Source of the DNA: Epichloe hybrida
Taxonomy: Eukaryota; Ascomycota; Sordariomycetes; Hypocreales; Clavicipitaceae
Assembly (NCBI GenBank): GCA_019022495.1
Contig: JAFEKR010000001.1
Span: forward strand, 6,572,001-6,636,000
Direction: 5' to 3'
DNA length: 64,000 nt
Below the pieces are notes generated by a model. That model did no database searches. It was given only the letters and a program-made list of their open reading frames with translations, and was not told the origin of the DNA. The position numbers and the translations under genes are program-made. Positions 11,936 to 22,925 of this stretch are shown here, piece after piece; positions within the stretch are counted from its first letter, which is position 1, and the number at the start of each line of letters is the position of its first letter.

Positions 11936-12805
11936 TGCAATGACAGATTGATCGAAGCATGATGGATTGTCCGGTACACCGCTCGTCATCGATGCGTAAG
12001 CGCACTGCATTCACTTGATTAACCAGCAGTTTACAACGCCAGAAAATCCCATGCCATCTCCTCCTCGGTCCCTCTCCAGTCGAAGTCGAAACCTCAGACA
12101 CCTCACCGACCGGACATCAGAGCAGCCCTTAGCGGCACCATGATTTATCCTGACACCAGCCCAGGGGGTGGTGTCGAGCGTCGTCTCGCTGCTTCTCGAG
12201 GAAGACCACCAAGGAGAGTCCTCTACAGTATAGAAGTGTCATGGCCGGTACCTGGCTGTGCAGCAGTGCGGCACAAGTCGGGCGGAGAGGTCCATAATCA
12301 GATGGTCCATTAGACTGGACCAGAGGACTGATGGGAAGAGAAAGAGCGAATCGATGTCGACACGCACATTAGAGGTCTGGACCAGGTCCGCCGCCTCCGC
12401 AACTTGTTAATTCCAGCCCCCTTACCAACCCATTCTCTCCGCGCAATACGCCCTCCTCGGGCGTGCAAACCGTCTTCGCCATGACAGCACCATCCTTCCT
12501 CCCGCCAGGCTTCTTCGTTTGCGGATGCGTGTGCGCACCAAGGGGGTGTTTGGGAAGTATGTCAGCAGTCGAGGCACGGAAATGAGCTTGTTTATTTCCA
12601 AAATAGATAAAAGGCCTGCCGTGTACGCTCACACAAAGTTTCCTTGCAGTCGTCATGCATGATGGCTAAATCCATGGCATCGTCATCATCAAAAGTATAT
12701 AAAATGCCGTTTATATGGCGTCAGATGCGTTCCAAATGCAATGTAGTTTTCATTCAGTGTTCCAAAACTCCTTGCCCAAAATGAACGCAAGTAAAATGCA
12801 CGCGT
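11936..12805. other. Intergenic: facing 3' ends of kinase and EEP genes
   Basis: About 870 bp with no convincing coding sequence. A - strand open frame at 12369-12656 has no recognisable character. Nothing else stands out. Confidence 0.5.
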
Positions 12806-14953
12806 CTAATCCTCAGTGATATCTGCTGAAACATGTCCAGATGTTTTGCTGGACTCACTTTCACTCTCCTTTCTGTCCAAGAGATCTTTCTTGGCGTTGC
12901 GGCGGCGATTCCAAGCACAGCCGATGCATGCCGCGCACCCTGCTGTCAGTGCGATGATGGCACTGAGCACGCCCCATAGCACGCGGGAGCTGCCGCCTTC
13001 CGCGAAGCGGTCTCTTCGGACTCGGAAGACGGTTCGTACTGCGGCGTGGTCTGACGGCCACTCGTTGTTGTAGTGGTCAGGCTGCGGTCTTGGATGGCCG
13101 ACGACCATGGTCTCCGAGGATAGCGTCTCGAGCCCCTTGTGGTAGATGAAGTCGATGCGGTCCTTGGGCTCGCGTCGACCGTCGTTGACCAGGTAGATGG
13201 GCGACCACGTAAAGCCTGGCTCGACCAGCGGGTCAGGGTGAATCTCCCTGAACGAGTCCATCAGACCTGCATCGACGGGGTGCCTCGAGGTGGGCCACGG
13301 GAAGTATCCGGTTCCACAGTGAAGTTCCTTGGTCGCGTTTGTCCAGTCAAGATGCGATGGCGCGTTGAAGTCGCCGGTGAAGATGACGGGGTGCTGGTCC
13401 GAGTCGAGCAGTTGGTCATGCATTTGGCTCATGATGTTCTTGATTTGCGGGGTACGTCTCGACTTTGCCTCATTCTCCAGCACCTGCTCCTCCCCCAGGT
13501 GGTCGAAGCAGAAGTCGTACGGGCCGTACGGCGTGTAGCCCAGGTGGCAGTTCCAAAAGTTGAGTTCGTGGCCCCGATCCAGGGCGATGCGGACTGACCC
13601 TGCCGCTTCAATGGGGTCGTTGATCTTCACCATGGGGTAGCGAGAAATGATTCCAACGTCGTTGCCTTGCCAGTAGTCCCAGCCCAAAGCCTTGCCCAGG
13701 CGGATAGCATGACCTCCCGTGCTCTCCTGAAGTCCCACAATATCGGCGCCGCTGTTGGCGATGAAACGAACTTGCTTGGCGTGATAGTCCTTGACCATGA
13801 TGCCGCCAAACCAGAGGTTGAATGACACGACAGTCAGCTCCTCAACGAGGGGCTTGTCTTTCTGTACCACGGGAATCGTGATTTTCATCTCCGCCGTGGA
13901 TCCATCGGATGCGAGGGCCTCAACAGAAAGCGTGGTGTTCACGGCTGACGCTGGTGGTGTCCCGGAAATGATTCCATCGGTCGATACCTTTACCCAGCCA
14001 TTGGTCTGCGAGTCCGTAGAGTTCAGGTTCTTGCCCTTGGCGAATTTGCTGTTTCCATCGGGAGGATTGTCGAGCATCCCGCGAATCGTGGCTTCGAAGG
14101 GCTCGCCTTGACGGGCATTATGGGTCTTTATCGCATCCGTGATGAAAACGAGTTTGCCTTGTCCGGGCATAAAGACCTCGATTGGATTAGCAAGCCACTT
14201 GTATTCGCCCTTGGCGAGAAAATAGGCTTTGTAGGCCAGGCCAGCCTGCAGCTTGGTGGTGTTGACCCTGACAGTCCCACTCTCATCCGGGGCATAGGCC
14301 AAGGCCAAGGGGTCCTCGACACGTCTCTGCGAGTCCGGTCCGCCTCCGAAGGAATGAAAGAGTCCGATCCAGTTGTTCGAGTCGGCATGAGGGGTCTTGT
14401 ACTCGAACGTGAGCGCAGGTTCGCTCTTCTTAACGGATATAGAACCCCACGGACCGGAGACGGTGAATTCGACCGGCTCAGCCAGCCGCCTATAGCCTTC
14501 GCTGAAGAGCAAGTATGCCTTGTACTGTCCGGGAGGCAGGTTAGCGGTGGACAGCTCCACGGTGCCCTCTGCATCAGGAGCGTAATCCCACGACAGTGAG
14601 TCCTGGCTGTATTTATCGTCGTCTGGGCCGCCGCCACTGGAGGAGTAGATGCCGATCCAGTTCTTCTTGTCGGGATCCTTGGTCGAGTAGGTGAAGGACT
14701 GGCTGAACGCTTTGCCACTCGCGACCGCCAATAGTGAGCCGGCGAAAGTCGCCCTCCCAAAATGCGGCACCCCATGAAGACCGACTTTCTCATTCATGTT
14801 TACGGTACGGCGAGCAACGTCGCTAGAAGTTGATTCACCGGCTGTGTGCGAGACGGCGTTTCGATATCGAACCTCGCGGCCTTCCGGGACAAGGGCCAGC
14901 GCGAGACTGACTACAGTCGCCTGTATGAGCAATTGGAATCTCATGATGGGCAA
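12806..14953 (-). CDS. Secreted, membrane-anchored endonuclease/exonuclease/phosphatase (EEP) protein with duplicated N-terminal module
   Basis: A single open frame of 715 residues. Order of parts: signal peptide (about 1-21, hydrophobic LLIQATVVSLALALV); two related modules at about 86-165 and 180-260, each with NWIG, GGGPD, YAP and a Y-x-AY...L..P motif; a putative Ig-like segment (about 270-362); an EEP catalytic domain (373-645) with LQE (408-410), NCHLG (468-472), TGDFNAPSHLDW (526-537), DRIDFIY (598-604) and PSDHAAV (633-639); a membrane segment (about 658-680); and a charged tail. EEP domains cleave phosphodiester or phosphomonoester bonds in nucleic acids, inositol phosphates or sphingolipids. 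The predicted topology puts the enzyme outside the plasma membrane or in the secretory lumen. The start may be either Met1 or Met4; both keep the signal peptide. The substrate is not evident. Confidence 0.85.
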   Translation of the reverse strand: MPIMRFQLLIQATVVSLALALVPEGREVRYRNAVSHTAGESTSSDVARRTVNMNEKVGLHGVPHFGRATFAGSLLAVASGKAFSQSFTYSTKDPDKKNWIGIYSSSGGGPDDDKYSQDSLSWDYAPDAEGTVELSTANLPPGQYKAYLLFSEGYRRLAEPVEFTVSGPWGSISVKKSEPALTFEYKTPHADSNNWIGLFHSFGGGPDSQRRVEDPLALAYAPDESGTVRVNTTKLQAGLAYKAYFLAKGEYKWLANPIEVFMPGQGKLVFITDAIKTHNARQGEPFEATIRGMLDNPPDGNSKFAKGKNLNSTDSQTNGWVKVSTDGIISGTPPASAVNTTLSVEALASDGSTAEMKITIPVVQKDKPLVEELTVVSFNLWFGGIMVKDYHAKQVRFIANSGADIVGLQESTGGHAIRLGKALGWDYWQGNDVGIISRYPMVKINDPIEAAGSVRIALDRGHELNFWNCHLGYTPYGPYDFCFDHLGEEQVLENEAKSRRTPQIKNIMSQMHDQLLDSDQHPVIFTGDFNAPSHLDWTNATKELHCGTGYFPWPTSRHPVDAGLMDSFREIHPDPLVEPGFTWSPIYLVNDGRREPKDRIDFIYHKGLETLSSETMVVGHPRPQPDHYNNEWPSDHAAVRTVFRVRRDRFAEGGSSRVLWGVLSAIIALTAGCAACIGCAWNRRRNAKKDLLDRKESESESSKTSGHVSADITED

Positions 14954-15667
14954 TCACGACTCACGACAACGAACAAGAAGGAACAAGAAGGAACAAGAGC
15001 GACAAAGACACGGCGAGCGAAGGGGGAAAAGAAGGATATAAAGAGAGGAGGCGAGAAATTCCTCCCAGACAATTGCATCACAAGCCTCGGGCCAGTACGC
15101 AAGGTGTCAGATGATATGTGCTCAAGGGAATCATCTTGGTCTAGCTCCTCGAATGCACGGAAAGGATAGAGAAGACGGGGCAACAGGATAGAGGGCTGAC
15201 CGACAGATTGACGAATCGACGATTGAGTAATTCAGCGACTAGTGCCCATTCCGAGCGGCCAGAGATGGACAGGGCGGTGGTGGGAAGACGGAAGAGTACG
15301 ACTGTGGAATGGAGAATCGAAGCTACGTACAGTTGGTGTAGTTGGAGGAGGCTGGCGGGCGTCAGAGGGAGGCGGGCTGGCGGGCAAGAAGAGGAGGCGC
15401 GGATGCGGCGGCTGCGAAAGAATGGAGCCGTCTCTCAGAGCAGCACGGGGCTTTATATCACTTGAGCGACTCGTCGATGGTCAGATTGAAGAGCGGCGAT
15501 GGAGGTTATGCAGGGCCGGGAGTTGCAACCGGTGGTGATGTGAAGGGATGTGAAGATGGGAAGGGGACTGAGCTCGTGTGCCCGACCGAGCACGGCATTG
15601 GCCCTTTGCCAAGGATCCACAGGAGCCTGGTCGCATCGCCCCGTATTGTCGCCCCGCATCCCGGCAT

Positions 15668-15689
15668 ATACGGATTATGTAATCCGTAT
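15668..15689. promoter_or_regulatory. Perfect 10-bp palindrome with CGG-N10-CCG core
   Basis: The left arm ATACGGATTA (15668-15677) and right arm TAATCCGTAT (15680-15689) are exact inverted copies around TG. Inside it, CGG (15671-15673) and CCG (15684-15686) are ten bases apart, the layout bound by Put3-type Zn2Cys6 dimers in yeast. It lies about 720 bp upstream of the EEP gene start. Binding is inference; the palindrome is seen directly. Confidence 0.45.
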
Positions 15690-15693
15690 CGCC

Positions 15694-15740
15694 GCCGCTG
15701 GCCCCGCCGCTGGCCCCGCCGCTGGCCCCGCCGCTGGCCA
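15694..15740. repeat. 12-bp GC-rich tandem repeat, nearly four copies
   Basis: The unit GCCGCTGGCCCC is repeated three full times and a fourth, nearly full time, without interruption. It directly follows the 15668-15689 palindrome. Confidence 0.9.
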
Positions 15741-16783
15741 GACGCAGGGTTTAACAGACGCCGGGTAAATCCATAATAAACGCGCATCCGCCGGCAGTCC
15801 TAATCCGTCAGAGCGACCCACCCACAACTATTCCAGGGTTATTCCAGGGTGGCTTATCTTCATGATTCTTCACACCTACTCGGTACATTCGAAGTTGATC
15901 ATGATGCCCGCGATAAGTGCGTAGGTCAGGGACTGACATGGTAGGCGAGGCAAGGGGCTTTGAAAACGAACGTTGAAAGGCGTGCTTTGTTGTGTCATGT
16001 TACCAAGAAAATGCTTGCGTTGTGTCAAAATTGTCAAGTGAGGCTAGTAAGAATGGTCCGCGTGGCTGTGGATGTGCCTTTTTCTGCAAAGCCTAGTGAG
16101 AAGATACATCAGCGGCCTCTAGAGACAAACGAGGGACGGATGCCCTCCAATGGCAAGGGCGTCATATGTCTAATTCGCCCAAGCTAAAGAGGGATAGCTA
16201 CGGCCCTCGTTTTCAAAACTTCCACCTCTTGCCACGGAAGGGCATGTCTCTCCAGTTGTCGAGGCTGGCTTGGCTGGCTGGCGTGTCTCGGCTATGCCTT
16301 GCCTTGCCAAGTTGGCCGGCCTGGGGTGAAGAAATGTCTTCTCCATCTGTACATGTGCCAAGATTTGCTTGTCTCCAGCTCCCATGCTTCATATCCATCA
16401 GCTTCCCAAACCCCGCGATTGCACGTTCAAAGCTGCCGACCACGTAGCACACGGTAGCACCGCATTGTCCCGAGGAAAGTCAGCTCTATTTGATCGCTGT
16501 GAGTACTAAGCAAGCTCTATCTATATCCGTCCATTCTATCTACGTCCATCCCGCGTGCGTTCCTGACAAGTAGTAGAAATCATTCAAATGAATCCCAATG
16601 CGCTTCCAGAACGTCTTCAAAGTCCAAGAATCGTGACCAGATAAAAAAAAAAAAAAAAAAAAAAAAGGCCCCCGGCCAACTCAGCAAAGTGAAAGTCAGC
16701 AGAAGAGACCTAAAGTAGAATTTCTTAAAAAAAAAAAAACCCCCCAAAATAGACACGGGAGAAAGGAGAAGACAGGCCAATGA

Positions 16784-19700
16784 CTAATAGTTGAAAATCA
16801 TCAAGCTGGGATTGAGCACCAATGGGACCAAAGCATGAAGGCCCACATTAATGGACAGCGGTACAATGACGGTGAAGTCATCGATGGCCCAATCCGGTGG
16901 CGCAAAGGCCCCCAGATACACCATGCCGCCGACGAGCAGCAAGAGTATCAGATACATGTACTTGAACGTCTTGAAAATGCGAGGCATCTCCTGGAAAAAG
17001 TTGCTGTCCTCCTTCTCCTTGGACGTCGACCCCCACTGCATGTCCACGTGAAACAGGTGCGCCAGGATCGCGTTGGAGACGTGGAACGAGATGCCGCCGA
17101 AAAAGACCGTCATCATGGGCATCCACTTGAAGTTCTCCAGCAGCGCACTGAGCAAAGGCTTCTCGCCGCTGCGGTAGCGGATCACGGCGAGGGCAAAGGG
17201 ACCCGAGACGTTGAAGACGACGATCAGCGAGAGGAAGACGTTCCACGAGGTGAGGTAGCACGACGCCAGGTCGTCTCTGAACCAGCCGACGAGGAAGTAG
17301 TTGGCCGTGGTGAGGAAGAGCGCCGATCCGAGCGCGTAGTACGAGCACATGTATGCCATGATGGAGATTTTGGACGACAGCATGATGTTGGACGTGATGA
17401 AGGTGCGGAAGAGCGGGGTGAAGGGGCCCTTGTACCACCGGTGGAAGGGGTGGAAGATCATCTCGTTGACGCCGTATGCATACTTTTGCCAGCGGTTGAT
17501 CTCGTCGTAGATGGTGAGCGACACGCCTTCTTTGAAGAGATTGTCGTGATAGTCGGCGATGCGAACCACGTTGCCGGCCATCTGGAGGCGCAGGGCGATG
17601 TCGAAGTCTTCGGAGACGTGGCTCTCGGACCAGTAGGGAACATAGCCGCTCTCGTCGGCCACTCCGACGTCTTGGATAGCTTGGGGGGTACAAGTGTCAG
17701 TTCCAGTTCCGGCTGGGGCAACAAATAGTAGGTGGCGCTTTTTTATTCTCTCCGTATCTGCTTACCTTGCCATCGGAGAAAAGCATTGTGTCCGACAAAC
17801 GGCGCCGCCTCTCCTGAGCCGATAGAGAACCGAATCGAGGAGTAAATCAAGTTGGTAAAGTACGTGATGCCGTTCTCGAAGTAGTCATGCGTGATTTGCA
17901 TGACACCGGTTGAGTGCTGCACGATGGCTGCCTCGGGAGACAGGAACATCTCTGCGGCGCCGTACAAGAAACAGTCCTCGGGCTGTCATGATCCAACCAA
18001 GAAACGTGTCAATAGTCAAGGAACATGATAATCAAGCTAGTGTGTTCATAAAGGGGAAAGAAGAATGATGCCATCGACGCCACGTACCACTCGAGTGTCA
18101 CAATCAACAAGCAGGATGATTTCGCCGATGCGGATGTCCCCGCCCGCCCAGGCCAGCGGGTTCTCCTCCAGAACGCGGCTCAAGGCATCCTGATACATCT
18201 CTTCCTCTTCCTCTTCCGTAATCATGTTGGTTTCCTTGTCGGCCAATCTTGCATCAGCACGTTCCTGCATGTACGCCTCTACCTTTTGCGAAATGTTCAG
18301 AGCAAAATTCATGTTGGAAGCCTTCTTGAACTTTCCCTTGCGCACGAAGCCTTCTTCGCCGTTGTGCTTGGGACGAGCGATCCAGCCGATTCTGTTGTCC
18401 GTGTAGAAGTCTCTGCGCTGCTGTACCTCGTCCTCGGTCAGTCCCGCGCGCAGACCGTCATCGTTGATCAAGATGTTGGCGGAGCCGCCGTGAGACTCGT
18501 AGTGGGACATGGCGGCTTGCAGACTGCGAACTGTAGGGATGATGACGGATTCCATGCCCTCCTTGTACACGGGCATCTGGACCGTCACTTTGGGGGGGAC
18601 GAAGCCATCGGCGTAGGCTCGGCGCAAGCAGGGCTTGTGGGCAGAGAAGTATCGCGAGTTGGTGTTGACGCCGCCGATGGGCCCAATGATTTGGAACAGG
18701 TTGGTGAAGATGACCTGGAAGAAGAATAGCGAGACGCACATCAAACACGGGACGGGGGCGGCCAGAGCCATCCGCGTCCAGTCGTTGGCGAGGATGCATT
18801 CTGTGACCAGCTTGCCCATGTATGTTCCTATGAGAAGGACGATGGACAGACACATGGCACAGCCGATGAAGAATGCGGATGCGCGCATCACAGGTCTGGC
18901 GACAGACTCTGGGCGTTCCATGGCAGTATGCTTCTCCAACACATCTTCGCCGCTGTTTGTTCGCGTCAGGACGCCGGGGGAGGAAATTGCCATGGCTGGC
19001 GTGGCTGTTCCCATCGGACTGGATATACCGGATGGTATCATGACGGACGACGGGGCGCCACTGGGCATTTGCAGGATATTGAAAGGAAGCTTGCTGTCTC
19101 CCCAGACCTACAGTTCAACGTCAGTAATCGATATTCGTCCATGCAATTTTTTAATTTCTTATTTTTTTCCCTGAGAGTGGGCTTCCCCCCCCCCCCCCCT
19201 ATGCCACGCACCAGCGACAGTAGCTTCTCCTCAATCATGGTCGCTTGAGGGACTATGTTGGCAAGTTCGTCGTGCCACACCAGAACAAGTCGCTCTTGTC
19301 GAAAGACGCAAGCATACTGGAACTTCTTGACCGTGGCAGGCTGCGCACAATTCATCGAGTCAAGAACCTGAATCTGAGAGCCGTCTTTGAACTTGAGCTC
19401 CGCCTGTCCCGGTGTCAACGAGGCCAAAATGCCGTCCAGCATCTGAGGTCTCATGGTCGTGGCCACGTAGAGATTCAGTCTCATTACCGCCCCGAGGAGG
19501 ATGTGATTCAATGGATTCGGGGCCGTGATATAATTGCCTCGAGACCGCCTCAGCAGCACACCGGAGCAATCGCTAACAGACATGATCGACGCCGGGGGCA
19601 TCCATCCACTTGCCGCCGCTCTGTTATACAGATAGGTAACCATCTGCTCACATGTTAGCACGAAACATATGCGTCGACCCAAGCTTTTTCAACTCGCAAC

Positions 19701-19863
19701 ATACCGTCCTGAATCGAAACTCATCGTCATAGTGAGCCTGCGCTGTGACATAGCCGGACCTCGAATCGTGGAACTCGTCTGAAAGGCCAGAGATGGAAGC
19801 AAAAGATCTGTTCTCAGCAATGGGAGTTTCGAATCCGTGCGGCGACGAAGCCGGAGACGCCAT
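16784..19863 (-). CDS. Glycosyltransferase family 2, chitin-synthase-like membrane polysaccharide synthase
   Basis: Five exons on the - strand: 19863-19705, 19643-19212, 19107-18088, 17982-17766 and 17679-16784. Phases agree and the product is 907 residues. Exons 1-2 hold a cytosolic N-terminal region with no membrane segment. Two membrane segments follow (about 272-296 and 307-338), then the GT-A core: PVYKEG (376-381), INDDG (411-415), KFKKASNMNFAL, DCD (532-534), EDFD (633-636, likely catalytic base) and NRW (671-673), the counterpart of the QxxRW motif of processive GT2 enzymes. At least five more hydrophobic segments end the protein. The layout resembles the fungal GT2 proteins related to chitin, cellulose and hyaluronan synthases that are needed for hyphal growth in Zymoseptoria and Fusarium; it lacks the canonical QRRRW of chitin synthases. 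The sugar polymer made is unknown. Intron 2 contains a 15-base C/G run. Confidence 0.85.
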
Positions 19864-22521
19864 TGTATCGACAAAAGCAACACTTGGACGTGTGGCAAGT
19901 GCTTCTAAGGAGCAAACAGTGCCTTGATGCCAAAAGGCAGATGGCAGATGGCAGACGGCAGTCCGTCTCTCTAGTATTCGTTCTTTTTCCCTCTCTTGTC
20001 AAACAAAAAAAAAAAATTAATGATAAAAATAACAATATCGGGAATACAGAATAGACGCCCGCCCCCTCGTGGACCCGTTCTCTTCCAAGAATATCGATCA
20101 ATATTCTCAAATCAGCACACCGAATATGCAAAACAGAAATCCGGCTCACGCAGCGACTTATTGTCAGAAGTGAGATGTTCAGATCGTGTCGCACACGTAG
20201 CATGAACAAGTCCGGTTGGGTCAACTAGCCAATGGAGTTCTGCAATCCCATGGTCCAGACCGGCCTGACAAATGGGAAGCAGAGAGGAGGAGAAGAACAG
20301 AATCCTTATCATCCCAGACCAAGAGGTCTACATGAACATACGAGATTTTTTTCCCCATCACAATCTACATGTCGAGCAGGCGGTCGGTAAAAAAATAATG
20401 GCCCTTTTGGCGCCACAATACGACCTTGACTCGTTGTCCCGAGACGTGAAGGCCAACAAGACGAGCTTGCCATTAACTTGATACCCACTTGCCGGGAATG
20501 ACTTTTTTTTTCTCTCTCTCTCTCTTCCTCCCTTCTCTACATGTATGTATGTACAATGTATTTCTCTCAAAATAGAAGATCCACACTCTCAGGCACAACC
20601 TGCTCAGACTTTCTCTGACCAACCCCAGCTCCCATCGGTCAAGTTCACTGGACAACAAAGCCGGTTCAACTCGTGTTGGCTTGGCGGCCCCCAGACCGAC
20701 ATGCGGATGCTCATGCAAGTGAGGCCTTCCTGCTATCTTTTTCTTTTCATCTTGCCAATGGTTGTTTCAGCTACCATATGTACGGACGGACCTACACGAG
20801 CCCCCCGATAATAACCATGACTGACAACCCAGCACATCACCATGCCTGCCTGCCGCGTTGCCGTCTGCCATTGCACTTGCCGGGGGGGCTAATCATAGAC
20901 CCCCCCCCCCCTTGTCTGGCTGTCCGGCTGCTCAAAACTTGAGATGGTGACATGTTTGGCGGACTGGACTTTGATTCGAACCCCCCCTTCCCCCAATGAG
21001 AGTTTCTCGAGTCACCGCCGTGCTTCGTGTACGAGCCGACAAGTTCGCGACCCTTGACTACGCTTTGAACCCTTGAACACCATGCAGTTCTACAATCTCG
21101 GCGGGCGCCTACGGGTTTCGAGCTTATCACGGACCGGGTTGGGATAAAGGCTCATCACAAGTACATGTACAGCCAAGATGGAAGGGGTAATACCGTAGAA
21201 GAGATGCCGTGGCGGCGGAAGTCCCTTGTTCATCACCACTCGCCAGCAATCAATCCATCATGGGGGCTCCCAACAGACAAATCCTCGAGTAAACACGTGT
21301 GCAAAGTCCACCCACACCAACAAAGTCACATATCAGATGGACTTGGTAAAGGCTAAGCCTTGACCGTGTTCCTAGTGTGTTACCGGGTTGGGCGACAGGA
21401 CTTGCTGGCAATATTAGACACATGATACGCTGCGTCTCGCGCTCATGTGAAATTGTTAGAAAAATTGAAGGGGCCAAGCCCCCCTCCGGAGGCAAGCTTG
21501 ACCGTTTCTGGTCTAATCGGGTGGCCTAGATTACATAGCTCCGGCAGTGACCCGAGAATTTCCATTTCCATCTGGTCAAATGAACAAGGGGCCGAGTCAA
21601 ACAAGCTGATTGAGATTATGCGGATGGGGGACGTTAATATTATCGCTGTATGGTTGGGGAATGTGGTGGACTGACGCAGATGAATTGATTTTGAATTTTT
21701 TTCTTTTCTTCGTGATTTCACGGGCGTTGAAGTTCTGCCCTTCCAGAGAAAGATGATTTCTTGAACGTGTTTTGTGTTCCGGGGCATCCACCGCCTCTAC
21801 CTCGAGGTCTCGATTTCTCAAGCATGTAGAAAACGTGGAGCTCGGTGATGGAAAGGCTGAAAGGCTGGCTGGGATTGGCTGCGTGAGTTGAAGCTGAGAT
21901 TGCATTGCACATTGCACATTGCATCGGGCATCATGGATGCAAGGTGGTCGTTTTGGGAAATGTTTGCACGCGCACTGCCTTGTCAATAATACGACGACAG
22001 CTTGCAGCGGACTATCAACTTCCATGGGCAAGGATGTGACACCCCCTCCCCTGCCACACCTTTTTTTCTTTTCTTTTTTTCTTTTTTTCTCCACTATTCT
22101 GTCAGGGTCAGGGTAGCATCGGTAGCTTTGTGGTCGCATTGCGTCTTTGTGACTTGTCCGCCGCGATCCAGGACAGGGGGGCGAGAAGATTCAAGATTCA
22201 AGGGGGCCCATGTATCTACGTACATACATGTACATACATATGTACATATGTTTGTGTTACGGACTATGTCATGTGGATGTGGCGTATGCTCCGTACCGAG
22301 CAACTGCACAGCCTCGGTCGTGGTTATCGTGGCCAACCGGCCGGAGCGTGCATGCCATGCCATGTAGTCCGTGATGGAAATTGTTGTCGTCAAGACTCCG
22401 CCAACCTGGATAAGACGTGATTGCCATCTTGTATCTTGTCCCTGGGCAAGTTGTGTGTGACCCAATAAAGGCAGCCAAGGCTTTTTCAGCCAGCAGCCAG
22501 CAGCAGCTCCGGCGAATTTTG

Positions 22522-22556
<35 letters not shown>

Positions 22557-22698
22557 CGACATGAATCGTGTATGATTGCATCTATTCCCGTCCCATCCAC
22601 CCCCATCACCTCGTTCAGCCGTTGCACATGAGCACAGCGTCAGAAGTTGCAAAAAACTAAAAAAAATTAAAATTAAAATTAAAATTGAGAAAATCGAA
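19864..22698. other. Long intergenic region between GT2 and GH16 genes (divergent promoters)
   Basis: About 2.8 kb between two divergent starts, so it holds both promoters. It contains a C run at 20900-20911, a CT stretch at about 20510-20535, and a T run of about 28 at 22529-22556. A CCTCGG hexamer occurs at about 22312. Open frames are short and unsupported. Confidence 0.55.
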
Positions 22699-22882
22699 AT
22701 GCTACGACAACCAGGCAGCAGCAGCTCACCTGCTGCCGCGCGCAGAGCCGTCCAGGCTGTAAGCAGCAGCGACGACTTCGACGCCAGCTCTTCTTCGGCT
22801 CTGGACTCGGCGGCTGTCCCATCTTTGGCCGCAAGTCGCGACTCATCATCATCGTCGTCGGACGCTGCGTCTGCGGCTGCGG

Positions 22883-22925
<43 letters not shown>

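Larger units (their letters stand above)
14954..16783. other. Intergenic: EEP gene promoter and GT2 gene 3' end
   Basis: About 1.8 kb. It holds a 22-bp palindrome at 15668-15689, a 12-bp GC-rich tandem repeat at 15694-15740, an A run at about 16643-16665 and a shorter A run at about 16726-16738. Open frames here look like composition artefacts. I see no supported gene. Confidence 0.55.

Noticed and set aside
16835..17728. 297-residue open frame on the + strand
   Set aside because: It is antisense to the GT2 last exons, its composition is that of a reverse-complemented coding strand (runs of Glu/Arg/Val), and the GT2 frame has clear motifs.
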